From: Candidatus Levyibacteriota bacterium
GTDB lineage: Bacteria > Patescibacteriota > Microgenomatia > Levybacterales > UBA12049
Direction: 5' to 3'
Length of the DNA stretch: 32,402 nt
NCBI GenBank assembly: GCA_016214555.1
Contig: JACROF010000002.1
Span: 200,125 to 232,526 of the forward strand
Positions within the stretch are counted from its first letter, which is position 1, and each line of letters begins with the position of its first letter. The notes under the pieces were generated by a model, which was given only the letters and a program-made list of their open reading frames with translations, did not search any database and was not told the DNA's origin. This document shows, one piece after another, positions 7,965 to 15,053 of the stretch. A program made the translations under genes and the position numbers.

Positions 7965-8264
7965 ATGCAAACAGCAATTCACCCACAATATTTTGATCAA
8001 ACTCAGGTTATATGCGTCTGCGGCAATAAGTTTACGCTTGGCTCAACTCGTGAAATTATTCACGTGGAGCTTTGCAATAAATGTCACCCATTTTACACAG
8101 GAGAACAAAAATTCGTTGATACAGCTTCACGAATTCAAAAATTCCAGACCAAACAGCAAATCGCAACTACATTTAAAGCAACTACTGTCAAAAAACAGGA
8201 AGAGAAAAGAAAATCTCAAGAAGCTCCAAAAACTCTCCGCGAGATGCTCATGTCCCTTAAGTAG
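7965..8264 (+). CDS. rpmE: 50S ribosomal protein L31
   Basis: A large-subunit protein at the central protuberance that helps hold the subunits together. The core covers residues 1-60 and starts MQTAIHPQYFD. It keeps the zinc-ribbon cysteines: CVCGN near 18-22 and CNKCHPFYTG near 38-47. This is the zinc-binding (C+) form. At 99 residues it is longer than the usual 66-80, because of a Lys/Gln/Glu-rich C-terminal extension from about residue 60. It has its own leaderless promoter and is followed by prfA, the same neighbour as in many bacteria. Confidence 0.95.
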   Translation: MQTAIHPQYFDQTQVICVCGNKFTLGSTREIIHVELCNKCHPFYTGEQKFVDTASRIQKFQTKQQIATTFKATTVKKQEEKRKSQEAPKTLREMLMSLK

Positions 8265-8283
8265 CTACCTCTAATTCGTATAA

Positions 8284-8351
8284 GGTAGAATGTATCATGT
8301 AGTATGCATACAACATTTATACTTAATACTTAATACCTACTACTTACTACC
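8284..8351. repeat. Quasi-palindromic spacer between rpmE and prfA
   Basis: The gap begins with GGTAG (8284) and ends with CTACC (8351). The outer 22 nt of both ends match as inverted repeats at about 15 positions. The right half consists of near-repeats of ACTTAATA and CTACTTA. A short CTACCT/AGGTAG stem (8265-8270 and 8283-8288) lies just upstream. No promoter is obvious. Confidence 0.45.
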
Positions 8352-8356
8352 AACCT

Positions 8357-9253
8357 ATGCAAGACTATAGATACGTTCAGTTAGAAGAAATTCAGAAAAA
8401 AATTGATGAAACAGAGCTTCTTTTGGAGGATCCTCAGCTTTGTGATCTAGCAAAAGAAGAACTGGTGGGTCTTTATTCCCAAAAACAAGCACTCGAGGAA
8501 AGTCTTAAACAAAGTCAACAAAACGAATCACATGATGATATGGATACGAGAAATGTCATTGTTGAAGTAAAAGGCGCTGCAGGAGGCGATGAAGCAAGTA
8601 TTTTTGCCGAAGAGCTTCTTCGTATGTACATGCGCTTTGCAGAAAGAAAAGGATTTAAAGCAGAATTCCTTGAAGACAATGTCTTAAAAATCTCAGGAAA
8701 AGGTGTCTTTAACATTCTTAAATATGAGTCAGGAGTTCATAGAGTTCAAAGAATTCCAAAAACTGAGAAAAAAGGAAGGATTCACACATCTACAGTCACT
8801 GTCTCTGTTCTTCCAGAATTAAAAGATATAGATCTTCACATTAGCCCTGACGATATTCAATTTGAGGCTTTTAGGTCTGGTGGACATGGAGGACAAAACG
8901 TCAATAAAGTCTCAACTGCCGTAAGACTCATCCACAAACCAACAGGACTTGCTGTCACCTCCAGCGCTGAACGTTCGCAAATCCAAAATAGAGAAATTGC
9001 CATGACGCTTCTTAGAGGGAGACTCTGGGAAAAAGAAGTTGAAAAGCAGCAAGATGAATACTCATCTCTTAAAGCAACTCAGGTAGGACGAGGTATGAGA
9101 AACGAAAAAATTAAAACCTACAATTTTCCTCAGGATCGTCTGACAGATCACCGGATGGGAAAGTCTTGGGGTAACTTACCCGTAATTATGGACGGAGCAA
9201 TCCCAGATGAACATCCAACAGATGATGACGTACTTGAAGCAGTTGAAGAATAA
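8357..9253 (+). CDS. prfA: Peptide chain release factor 1, short form
   Basis: Recognises UAA/UAG in the ribosomal A site and triggers peptidyl-tRNA hydrolysis. GGQ is at 178-180 within RSGGHGGQNVNK. The RF1 tripeptide position reads PKT (134-136) inside RIPKTEKKGRIHTS, so it fits the P-x-T class and not the SPF of RF2. At 298 residues it is about 60 shorter than E. coli RF1 (360). Most of the loss is in the N-terminal helical domain, and a loop before KISGKGVF is also shortened. It follows rpmE by 92 nt. It ends 2 nt before the convergent antiporter gene, leaving no room for a terminator. Confidence 0.93.
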   Translation: MQDYRYVQLEEIQKKIDETELLLEDPQLCDLAKEELVGLYSQKQALEESLKQSQQNESHDDMDTRNVIVEVKGAAGGDEASIFAEELLRMYMRFAERKGFKAEFLEDNVLKISGKGVFNILKYESGVHRVQRIPKTEKKGRIHTSTVTVSVLPELKDIDLHISPDDIQFEAFRSGGHGGQNVNKVSTAVRLIHKPTGLAVTSSAERSQIQNREIAMTLLRGRLWEKEVEKQQDEYSSLKATQVGRGMRNEKIKTYNFPQDRLTDHRMGKSWGNLPVIMDGAIPDEHPTDDDVLEAVEE

Positions 9254-9255
9254 CT

Positions 9256-10947
9256 TTATTTAAGAAAGGCTAAATCTTTTGCTTTGTATTTCTCAATCAT
9301 CTCTAGACTATCATCATTGATTAAAATTTTTGCCAAATGATCTCCCCCAACCAAATGCGGTAACACCACATAATCAGCACCTGACTTATATAACTGCTTG
9401 GCCTCATCTGATTCAAAAGCCATAACTACAACCTTAGCTTTCCTATTGGCATGCTTTAACCCTTCGATCAGTAATAAATTATCCTCAAGATCTGGCACTG
9501 TAGAGATCACCATTTTTACCCTATCAAATCCTATTCTGTCCTGAATTTCAGGATCTGCAATATCTCCAAAAATTGCAGGAATTTTTTTATCTTTTAATCT
9601 ATTGATTACATCGGGGTCAAAATCAACCACGATAACTTTTTCGTCACTTTGCTTGAGGGCATGAATAATACTTTGACCCATCTGATGTCCCCCAATTAAT
9701 ACAACGTGCTTGTCGTAGTCTTTAAATTCATCGCTTTGTACAAAATCATGCTTGTTGGGGGTTTTTCGAAATTCTAAAAATCCAAATCGCGAACCAACAA
9801 TAGCATAAAGTTGATTTGAATTTTGAATAATATATGTCGATACCACAAAAGTAATTATGCTCACTAAAATTACCGTCGTAACAATACTCTCAGGAAGTAT
9901 ACCCATGCTTTGACCAAGAAAAAGAATAATAAGACTAAATTCTGATATCTGAGCAAGTGATGTCCCAACCAAGAAAGATGTTCTCTTTCGAAAACCCAAA
10001 ACTCCTGTGATGATCATAACAATGAAAGGCTTTATAAAAATAACAAACGCAGAAAGAATTGCTGCAGGAAGAAGTGATGACACGACATTTGAAAGGCTCA
10101 TCTGAATGCCAAGAATGACAAAAAATATAGTAACAAAAAAATCTCTAAGGGCTTTCATGCGTGCAATTATTTGATAATTTTCATGGGTATTAGCAAGCGC
10201 AAGTCCAGCCAAGAATCCACCGATCTCAATTGAAAAACCAATTGGCTCCCAAGTAACAAGTGCTGTGACCGCAAAAACCCAAGCTAAACTAAAAAGAAAT
10301 AGTATTTCCCCTGACTTTGAAAGATTATGAAGAATACGCGGAAAAACATACTTGCTAAAAAGCAAAATCCAACCTATAAGTACACTCAATTTTAACCCAA
10401 CAAGTAGAACCTGATCTGTCATCTCTACTATTGATCCCGCATGAAAACCGTTCATAAAAATGATTGTGAGAATGGCAAAAAAATCCTGCATCAAAAGAAT
10501 ACCTATCGCCAATTTCCCATGAAGACTATTGAGATCCTTCCTATCAGACAACAATTTTACGATAACAATCGTACTTGAGAACGATAATGCAATAGATAGA
10601 TAGAGACAAACAGCTGAAGGAAATCCAAGAAGTATCCCAAGCATATACCCCAAAACAAGAGTCGCCCCCATCTGGAGACTACCTGCGATAATTGCAGTTT
10701 TACCAATAGAGCGAAGCTCATGCAGCTTTAACTCCAAGCCAAGCATAAAAAGAAGTAAGGTTATCCCTAGTTGTCCAAAACTCTGAAGTGCACCTGTATG
10801 TTGGAGATGAAAAAATCCAAGCGGACCAAGAATGATACCTGTTAGTATATATGCCAAAATAGCTGGCTGCTTAAGATAGCGAAAGATAATAGATAGTACG
10901 GCTGATATGATAATAATAATCGCAATCTCAAAAAATACACTTTCCAT
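9256..10947 (-). CDS. Cation:proton antiporter with TrkA-N domain (KefB/CPA2 type)
   Basis: A monovalent cation/H+ antiporter of the CPA2 family in the cytoplasmic membrane. With the start at 10947 it has 563 residues. About 12-13 hydrophobic segments fill residues 1-390. A cytosolic TrkA-N (RCK) domain follows, with a nucleotide-binding GGHQMGQS turn and an acidic VVDFDP at the end of the second strand. TrkA-N domains sense NAD(H) or other nucleotides. A longer reading starts at 11118, but its first 57 codons overlap the divergent gene and its promoter. The promoter at 10955-10982 supports the ATG at 10947. K+ or Na+ specificity is not clear. Confidence 0.9.
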   Translation of the reverse strand: MESVFFEIAIIIIISAVLSIIFRYLKQPAILAYILTGIILGPLGFFHLQHTGALQSFGQLGITLLLFMLGLELKLHELRSIGKTAIIAGSLQMGATLVLGYMLGILLGFPSAVCLYLSIALSFSSTIVIVKLLSDRKDLNSLHGKLAIGILLMQDFFAILTIIFMNGFHAGSIVEMTDQVLLVGLKLSVLIGWILLFSKYVFPRILHNLSKSGEILFLFSLAWVFAVTALVTWEPIGFSIEIGGFLAGLALANTHENYQIIARMKALRDFFVTIFFVILGIQMSLSNVVSSLLPAAILSAFVIFIKPFIVMIITGVLGFRKRTSFLVGTSLAQISEFSLIILFLGQSMGILPESIVTTVILVSIITFVVSTYIIQNSNQLYAIVGSRFGFLEFRKTPNKHDFVQSDEFKDYDKHVVLIGGHQMGQSIIHALKQSDEKVIVVDFDPDVINRLKDKKIPAIFGDIADPEIQDRIGFDRVKMVISTVPDLEDNLLLIEGLKHANRKAKVVVMAFESDEAKQLYKSGADYVVLPHLVGGDHLAKILINDDSLEMIEKYKAKDLAFLK

Positions 10948-10954
10948 ATATCTA

Positions 10955-10982
10955 GTATTATGCATTCTGTCTGATCTCGCAA
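10955..10982 (-). promoter_or_regulatory. Leaderless promoter of the antiporter
   Basis: On the minus strand TTGCGA (10977-10982), 16 bp, TAATAC (10955-10960). The hexamer ends 7 nt before the ATG at 10947. Confidence 0.55.
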
Positions 10983-11024
10983 GTCTATCAGCAAAGCCTT
11001 GTCTCAAAAAATAGATTTTGCTAG

Positions 11025-11030
11025 TATGAT
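11025..11030 (+). promoter_or_regulatory. -10 element of the DnaQ/GIY-YIG gene
   Basis: TATGAT ends 5 nt before the ATG at 11036. No clear -35 is seen. Transcription would start at the start codon. It is divergent from the antiporter promoter within an 88-bp gap. Confidence 0.45.
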
Positions 11031-11035
11031 AATCC

Positions 11036-12451
11036 ATGTTGCCTACCAAACTCGCTTTTGTTGACCTTGAAACCACAGGAACTCGCCCAACGTATGATCG
11101 AGTTATTGAAATTGGCATTGTTCAGACACAACGTGGAGAGATTGTCGATACTTACTCAACGCTCATCAACCCTGGAGGAATACTTCCACTTGAAATCGAA
11201 AAAATAACCGGCATTACCACAAAGGATGTCAGCAGTGCTCCACCATTTCAAGAAGTAGCTTCGGAGATATTAACGCGACTTAAAGACTATACATTCGTTG
11301 CTCATAATGTGAGGTTTGATTATGGATTTCTTAAAGCAGAATTTGCAAGAATAGAAAAATCATTTTCACCCAAACATTTCTGCACTGTCAGACTTTCGCG
11401 CGCTCTTTTTCCACAAGAATATCACCACAACCTCGATGCTATCATCAATCGTTTTCAACTTTCGGTAGAAAACAGACATCGCGCACTTTATGACGCCATG
11501 GCTATCACTTCTTTTTATCATAAAGCCAAAGAAATGGTTGGGGAGGATGTTTTTGAAGAAGCGCTTAAAAAAGTTTTGAAAAAGCCTTCATTGCCTCTTA
11601 ATCTAGATCCACGAATTCTTGAAAATCTACCAGAAACCGCAGGAGTATATATATTTTATGGTGCAACTGATATTCCTCTCTATATTGGAAAAAGTATTAA
11701 CGTAAAAGAACGCGTACTTTCACACTTCTCAGGTGACATCAGATCGCCCTTAGAAATGAAAATCTCTCAACAAATTCAATCACTTGAAACAATAGCAACA
11801 GCTGGTGAATTGGGTGCGCTTTTTCTTGAGAGCCAGCTTATTAAGGCAAAAATGCCCCTATACAATAGAATGCTTCGGCAAAGAAAAGAGCTTATGGTAT
11901 TGAGACAAAAAGAAGATGCAGAGGGGTATCTTACTGTAAAACCAGAAGTCTTTACGGGCGAAGAAACTGACAATTTATCATCAATTGTTGGGATCTTTCG
12001 TTCAAAAAAACAGATGAATGACCACTTGTATACACTCGCAAAGGAGCATTTGCTATGCGAAAAATTACTAAATATCGAAAAAACATCAAAAAGTTGTTTT
12101 GGGTATAGGCTGGGAAGATGTAAAGGCGCCTGTATTGGCCGCGAGATTCCTCTTTCCTACAACATGCGATTTATTGAAGGATTTACCGAAACAAAAATTA
12201 AGAGATGGCCATTTGACGGGCCAATTATTATTGAAGAACGAGACGAAATATGCGATAAAAAAGAGTTTTTTCTCGTTAATAACTGGTGTCTTCTAGAATC
12301 AGCAACCACAGACAGCTTTGATAGTTTTGATCACAAACAAAACAACTACATCTTTGACCTGGATATGTATAAAATCCTTGTGAGATTTATTCTCCAAACT
12401 AAAAATTCAGCAAAGATTCATCCGTTGCCACTTAAAGAAGATGGGATGTAA
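11036..12451 (+). CDS. DnaQ-like exonuclease fused to GIY-YIG/UvrC-like nuclease
   Basis: A 471-residue DNA-repair nuclease with two domains. An N-terminal DEDDh 3'-5' exonuclease covers about 1-165: D10 and E12 in VDLETTG, D95 in NVRFD, H148 and D153. A GIY-YIG endonuclease covers about 198-280: GVYIF at 203-207, YIGKS at 216-220 and R226. After these comes a UvrC-like cysteine region with C341, C354, C362 and C366. The spacing 13-8-4 is nearly that of the [4Fe-4S] ligands of E. coli UvrC. The DnaQ-Cho/UvrC-N fusion occurs in several bacterial phyla. A role in excision-type repair is inferred. The start fits the leaderless -10 at 11025-11030. Confidence 0.9.
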   Translation: MLPTKLAFVDLETTGTRPTYDRVIEIGIVQTQRGEIVDTYSTLINPGGILPLEIEKITGITTKDVSSAPPFQEVASEILTRLKDYTFVAHNVRFDYGFLKAEFARIEKSFSPKHFCTVRLSRALFPQEYHHNLDAIINRFQLSVENRHRALYDAMAITSFYHKAKEMVGEDVFEEALKKVLKKPSLPLNLDPRILENLPETAGVYIFYGATDIPLYIGKSINVKERVLSHFSGDIRSPLEMKISQQIQSLETIATAGELGALFLESQLIKAKMPLYNRMLRQRKELMVLRQKEDAEGYLTVKPEVFTGEETDNLSSIVGIFRSKKQMNDHLYTLAKEHLLCEKLLNIEKTSKSCFGYRLGRCKGACIGREIPLSYNMRFIEGFTETKIKRWPFDGPIIIEERDEICDKKEFFLVNNWCLLESATTDSFDSFDHKQNNYIFDLDMYKILVRFILQTKNSAKIHPLPLKEDGM

Positions 12452-12475
12452 GTCAAGGATAATACGAGCATTCTA

Positions 12476-12916
12476 TTACTCTACAACTATTGTTCCAGTC
12501 ATCTCAGGATGAATACTGCAATGGTATGAATAGGTGCCTTCCTTAGTAAAGGTGTAACTTCCTTCCTCGCCTTTTGCTAATACTCCTGTTGTAAAGACAT
12601 CATCGTCTGAAACAATATTGTGATCGGTCATTCCATCATTTCTCCATGTAACACTCTCGCCAACCTTTACCGTAAGTGATTCAGGCGTAAACATACTGTC
12701 ATTCATACTAACCACTCGTTGATCTTCGCTTGTGATTGTATTTGCAGTCTCATACATCATCTTTTCAGTACTTGATGGTTGATTGTAAAGAAAAAGCATA
12801 ATAATTGAGATGATAACAAATCCTCCACCCGCAATAATCAAAAATGAATGATCGTCAGTATGGGAAGTATGATGAACTTTTTTCTTTGCTGTTTTTGAAA
12901 CTCTCTTTTTTGCCAT
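12476..12916 (-). CDS. Membrane-anchored cupredoxin (type 1 blue copper protein)
   Basis: A 146-residue electron-transfer or copper-binding protein on the outer face of the membrane. A basic N-terminus (1-23) is followed by a transmembrane anchor (about 24-45), a linker, and a plastocyanin-like domain (about 66-146). All four copper ligands are in place: H99 in DHNIV, then C133, H136 and M139 in HCSIHPEM. The Shine-Dalgarno AAGGGGGGTGA (minus strand, about 12921-12931) lies just before the ATG. It is one of two cupredoxin domains in the window and fits the copper theme around 21.5-25.4 kb. It is convergent with the nuclease gene. Confidence 0.9.
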   Translation of the reverse strand: MAKKRVSKTAKKKVHHTSHTDDHSFLIIAGGGFVIISIIMLFLYNQPSSTEKMMYETANTITSEDQRVVSMNDSMFTPESLTVKVGESVTWRNDGMTDHNIVSDDDVFTTGVLAKGEEGSYTFTKEGTYSYHCSIHPEMTGTIVVE

Positions 12917-12933
12917 ATTTTCACCCCCCTTCG

Positions 12934-12959
12934 CCCGCCGAAGCTTTAGCGAAGGCAGG
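12934..12959. repeat. GC-rich palindromic mini-element in the cupredoxin leader
   Basis: Arms CCCGCC (12934-12939) and GGCAGG (12954-12959) enclose GAA-GCT-TT-AGC-GAA. It is much more GC-rich than its surroundings. It shares the CCYGCC/GGCRGG arms with elements inside copA and ychF. Confidence 0.6.
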
Positions 12960-13006
12960 TTTCGTTCCTCACTTTAATGTACATTATCCCTATGAGGTCG
13001 GGCCAC

Positions 13007-13022
13007 GGAGGAGTAAGCCTCC
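13007..13022 (-). promoter_or_regulatory. Leader hairpin upstream of the cupredoxin gene
   Basis: GGAGG (13007-13011) pairs with CCTCC (13018-13022) around a 6-nt loop. A TTGACA (minus strand, 13054-13059) and TATGAT (13029-13034) with 19-bp spacing lie upstream, so the leader would be about 105 nt and carry this hairpin plus the palindromic element. Its role is unknown. Confidence 0.35.
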
Positions 13023-13077
13023 TAATTCATCATACAATATTTTTGTAGTTAGTTGTCAACAGAGAAGTGAAGAATTA

Positions 13078-13833
13078 TTAATTAACGAGGTAGGTAACTT
13101 TTGCTTTTTTCTGCAAATCACTAATTAGTGTTTGGACTTTCTCACTAAATTTTTGCTGCTCAAGTGAAGATTTAACCTGAGTCTTTATGTCGTTTTCGCT
13201 GATATCTTGTGGGAGAGTGCTGTTATTCTTTTCAATATAATCATTTACCTCTTTATCTGAAACAGTAATTTTTCCAACCAATTTCTCAAGGAGCTTTTGG
13301 ATCTTTATTCTTTCCTCATAAGCTTTGAGAGTGTCTCCTTGAGCAGCTAACGCCTCTTCTAGCTTTTGATTCTGTTTTTCAACGGTTTTTCGGACTCTAG
13401 CAACTTCGTCTTTAACTTCCTTATCAGCAACTGAGATATTCTTTTTATCCGCTTCCTGATAGATAAGAGCTTTTGTGACAAGCTGATTAAGCGCTTGCTT
13501 TCCTGCAGTCACCCGGGCATCTGATAGATAGACAGCTTCAGTCTCGTTGATATAAGTAATCCTTGAGATTGGCTGACCGTTGACCATCGCAACGACAAAA
13601 AGACTTCTATAATAGACTGCCAAACCCACAAGGGCGATAGCGATAGCAACAAGAACTAGCGTCCTTTTTTTAAGCTTTAATTGACTTAATTGTGGATATG
13701 AGCTAGATGTCTCTGATGTCAAAGGAATAGTAGCTTTCTGTGTACTTTTAACTAGTTTCTTAGAAGAAGAGGTTTTTCTGGAGGAACTTGTAGTTTTTTT
13801 AACGGATGTTGATTTAGTTTTTGCTGATGGCAT
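13078..13833 (-). CDS. SurA-N-like membrane-anchored chaperone
   Basis: A 251-residue protein, probably a folding helper at the outer face of the membrane. A Ser/Lys/Thr-rich basic tail (1-55) precedes one transmembrane segment (about 57-80). The exported part has the SurA-N start: VNGQPISRITYINE near 83-96, then long charged helices to the end. The PPIase (rotamase) domain that normally follows is missing, so it would be a chaperone without isomerase activity. The ATG at 13833 is 6 nt downstream of a TATAAT -10. It lies just after htrA in the same direction, in line with envelope protein quality control. Confidence 0.75.
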   Translation of the reverse strand: MPSAKTKSTSVKKTTSSSRKTSSSKKLVKSTQKATIPLTSETSSSYPQLSQLKLKKRTLVLVAIAIALVGLAVYYRSLFVVAMVNGQPISRITYINETEAVYLSDARVTAGKQALNQLVTKALIYQEADKKNISVADKEVKDEVARVRKTVEKQNQKLEEALAAQGDTLKAYEERIKIQKLLEKLVGKITVSDKEVNDYIEKNNSTLPQDISENDIKTQVKSSLEQQKFSEKVQTLISDLQKKAKVTYLVN

Positions 13834-13839
13834 TATCTA

Positions 13840-13867
13840 ATTATAATAACAAAAATAAAAAATGCAA
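13840..13867 (-). promoter_or_regulatory. Leaderless promoter of the SurA-like gene
   Basis: On the minus strand TTGCAT (13862-13867), 16 bp, TATAAT (13840-13845). The hexamer ends 6 nt before the ATG at 13833. Confidence 0.75.
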
Positions 13868-13875
13868 ATAGTAAT

Positions 13876-15051
13876 TTATTGCTGGGGGGCTTCTTGAAGA
13901 ATTACTTTTTTTTGAAAATTTTGAGAAGACCCATCTTCGTTCTCACGATAGATCTCAAGTGTCATAGTATCTCCAACTTTTTTCTTTTGAATAAGTGTTG
14001 AAAGCTCTCTTGTCCCAACCTGCAACTTCTGCCCATCAACTTTTGCAATAATATCACCTCTTTTAAGCCCTGCTTTATCTGCTGACGAATCAGGAACGAC
14101 CATCTGTATATACGCACCCTCTGGGAGTTCATTTCTGATAGCAACATCCCGAGTTATCATTTGATAGGCAACGCCAAGATATGGCCTACTAAACTGCCCT
14201 GTTGCATTAAAATTTTTAATTGAATCTTTGATGGTATTTATAGGGAGAGCAAAACCAATGTTTTGACCACTTTGTGAGACTGCAGTATTTACACCAATAA
14301 CCTGACCACTTGAATTAAGAAGCGGTCCACCACTATTTCCAGGATTAATTGCAGCATCAGTCTGAATAACATCCGACAATTCTTCAACAGTCCCCTCAAA
14401 AACACTCCCAGCAGTTATTCCCCTTCCAAGTCCTGAAATGACACCTGTAGTGACGGTATTATTAAACTCTCCAAGTGCTGTACCGATAGCGATAGCGAGC
14501 TGACCCACTTGAAGTTTTGACGAATCCCCCATCACCACGGGTTTTAAAACATTTCCGGCATTCTCGCTTGGATCAATTTTGACTATGCCAATATCACTAA
14601 GAGGATCACGGTATATTTTGGAAGCTTTATATTGCTTACCATTATTGGTAATAACAACATAGCTAAGCGTAGTGTCGCTAATTACATGCCTGTTTGTTAC
14701 CACAAATCCTTCATCTGTAACAATAAATCCTGATCCGATGTTTTGAGGTTTTGAAGGATCAAATAATTCATCATCAGAGGTTTCAGGAAGCAAAATACCG
14801 AAAAAATCAAAGGGGTTAAATTGATTTTGTGGAGAATTCTCTTTTGGTACTGCCGCGATAGTAACAACAGATGGCGCGACATCTTTTACTACTTGAGTTA
14901 CTACTGACTCCTCAGATACTATCTTTATTTTTTCGTTTCCAATCTCTTTTCTTGAAACTGTATCTAAGATCTGAGGAGAGTACTTCGTTACTCCAGTAAG
15001 GATAAAAAACAAAACTAGCAAAACCCCAACAAGAAGGACAAGCTTTTTCAT
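13876..15051 (-). CDS. htrA: HtrA/DegP-type serine protease with PDZ domain
   Basis: A membrane-anchored protease that degrades misfolded envelope proteins. It has 391 residues: an N-terminal anchor at about 3-22, an S1C trypsin-like domain at about 55-275 and one PDZ domain at about 285-385. The catalytic triad is complete: H122 in TNRHVIS, D153 in SDIGIV and S240 in NPGNSGGPLL. The ATG at 15051 lies 2 nt after the ctpA stop codon, so the two proteases are co-expressed. With ctpA upstream and a SurA-like chaperone downstream, it forms an envelope quality-control group. Confidence 0.95.
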   Translation of the reverse strand: MKKLVLLVGVLLVLFFILTGVTKYSPQILDTVSRKEIGNEKIKIVSEESVVTQVVKDVAPSVVTIAAVPKENSPQNQFNPFDFFGILLPETSDDELFDPSKPQNIGSGFIVTDEGFVVTNRHVISDTTLSYVVITNNGKQYKASKIYRDPLSDIGIVKIDPSENAGNVLKPVVMGDSSKLQVGQLAIAIGTALGEFNNTVTTGVISGLGRGITAGSVFEGTVEELSDVIQTDAAINPGNSGGPLLNSSGQVIGVNTAVSQSGQNIGFALPINTIKDSIKNFNATGQFSRPYLGVAYQMITRDVAIRNELPEGAYIQMVVPDSSADKAGLKRGDIIAKVDGQKLQVGTRELSTLIQKKKVGDTMTLEIYRENEDGSSQNFQKKVILQEAPQQ

Positions 15052-15053
15052 AA

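Noticed and set aside
10948-11118. 57-residue N-terminal extension of the antiporter
   Set aside because: It overlaps the divergent nuclease gene and both promoters, is not hydrophobic like the rest, and is not expected in CPA2 proteins.
12844-13128. Plus-strand open frame of 94 codons over the cupredoxin start and leader
   Set aside because: It overlaps the cupredoxin coding start and the palindromic element, which itself yields the peptide PAEALAKAG. It has no promoter or ribosome-binding site.
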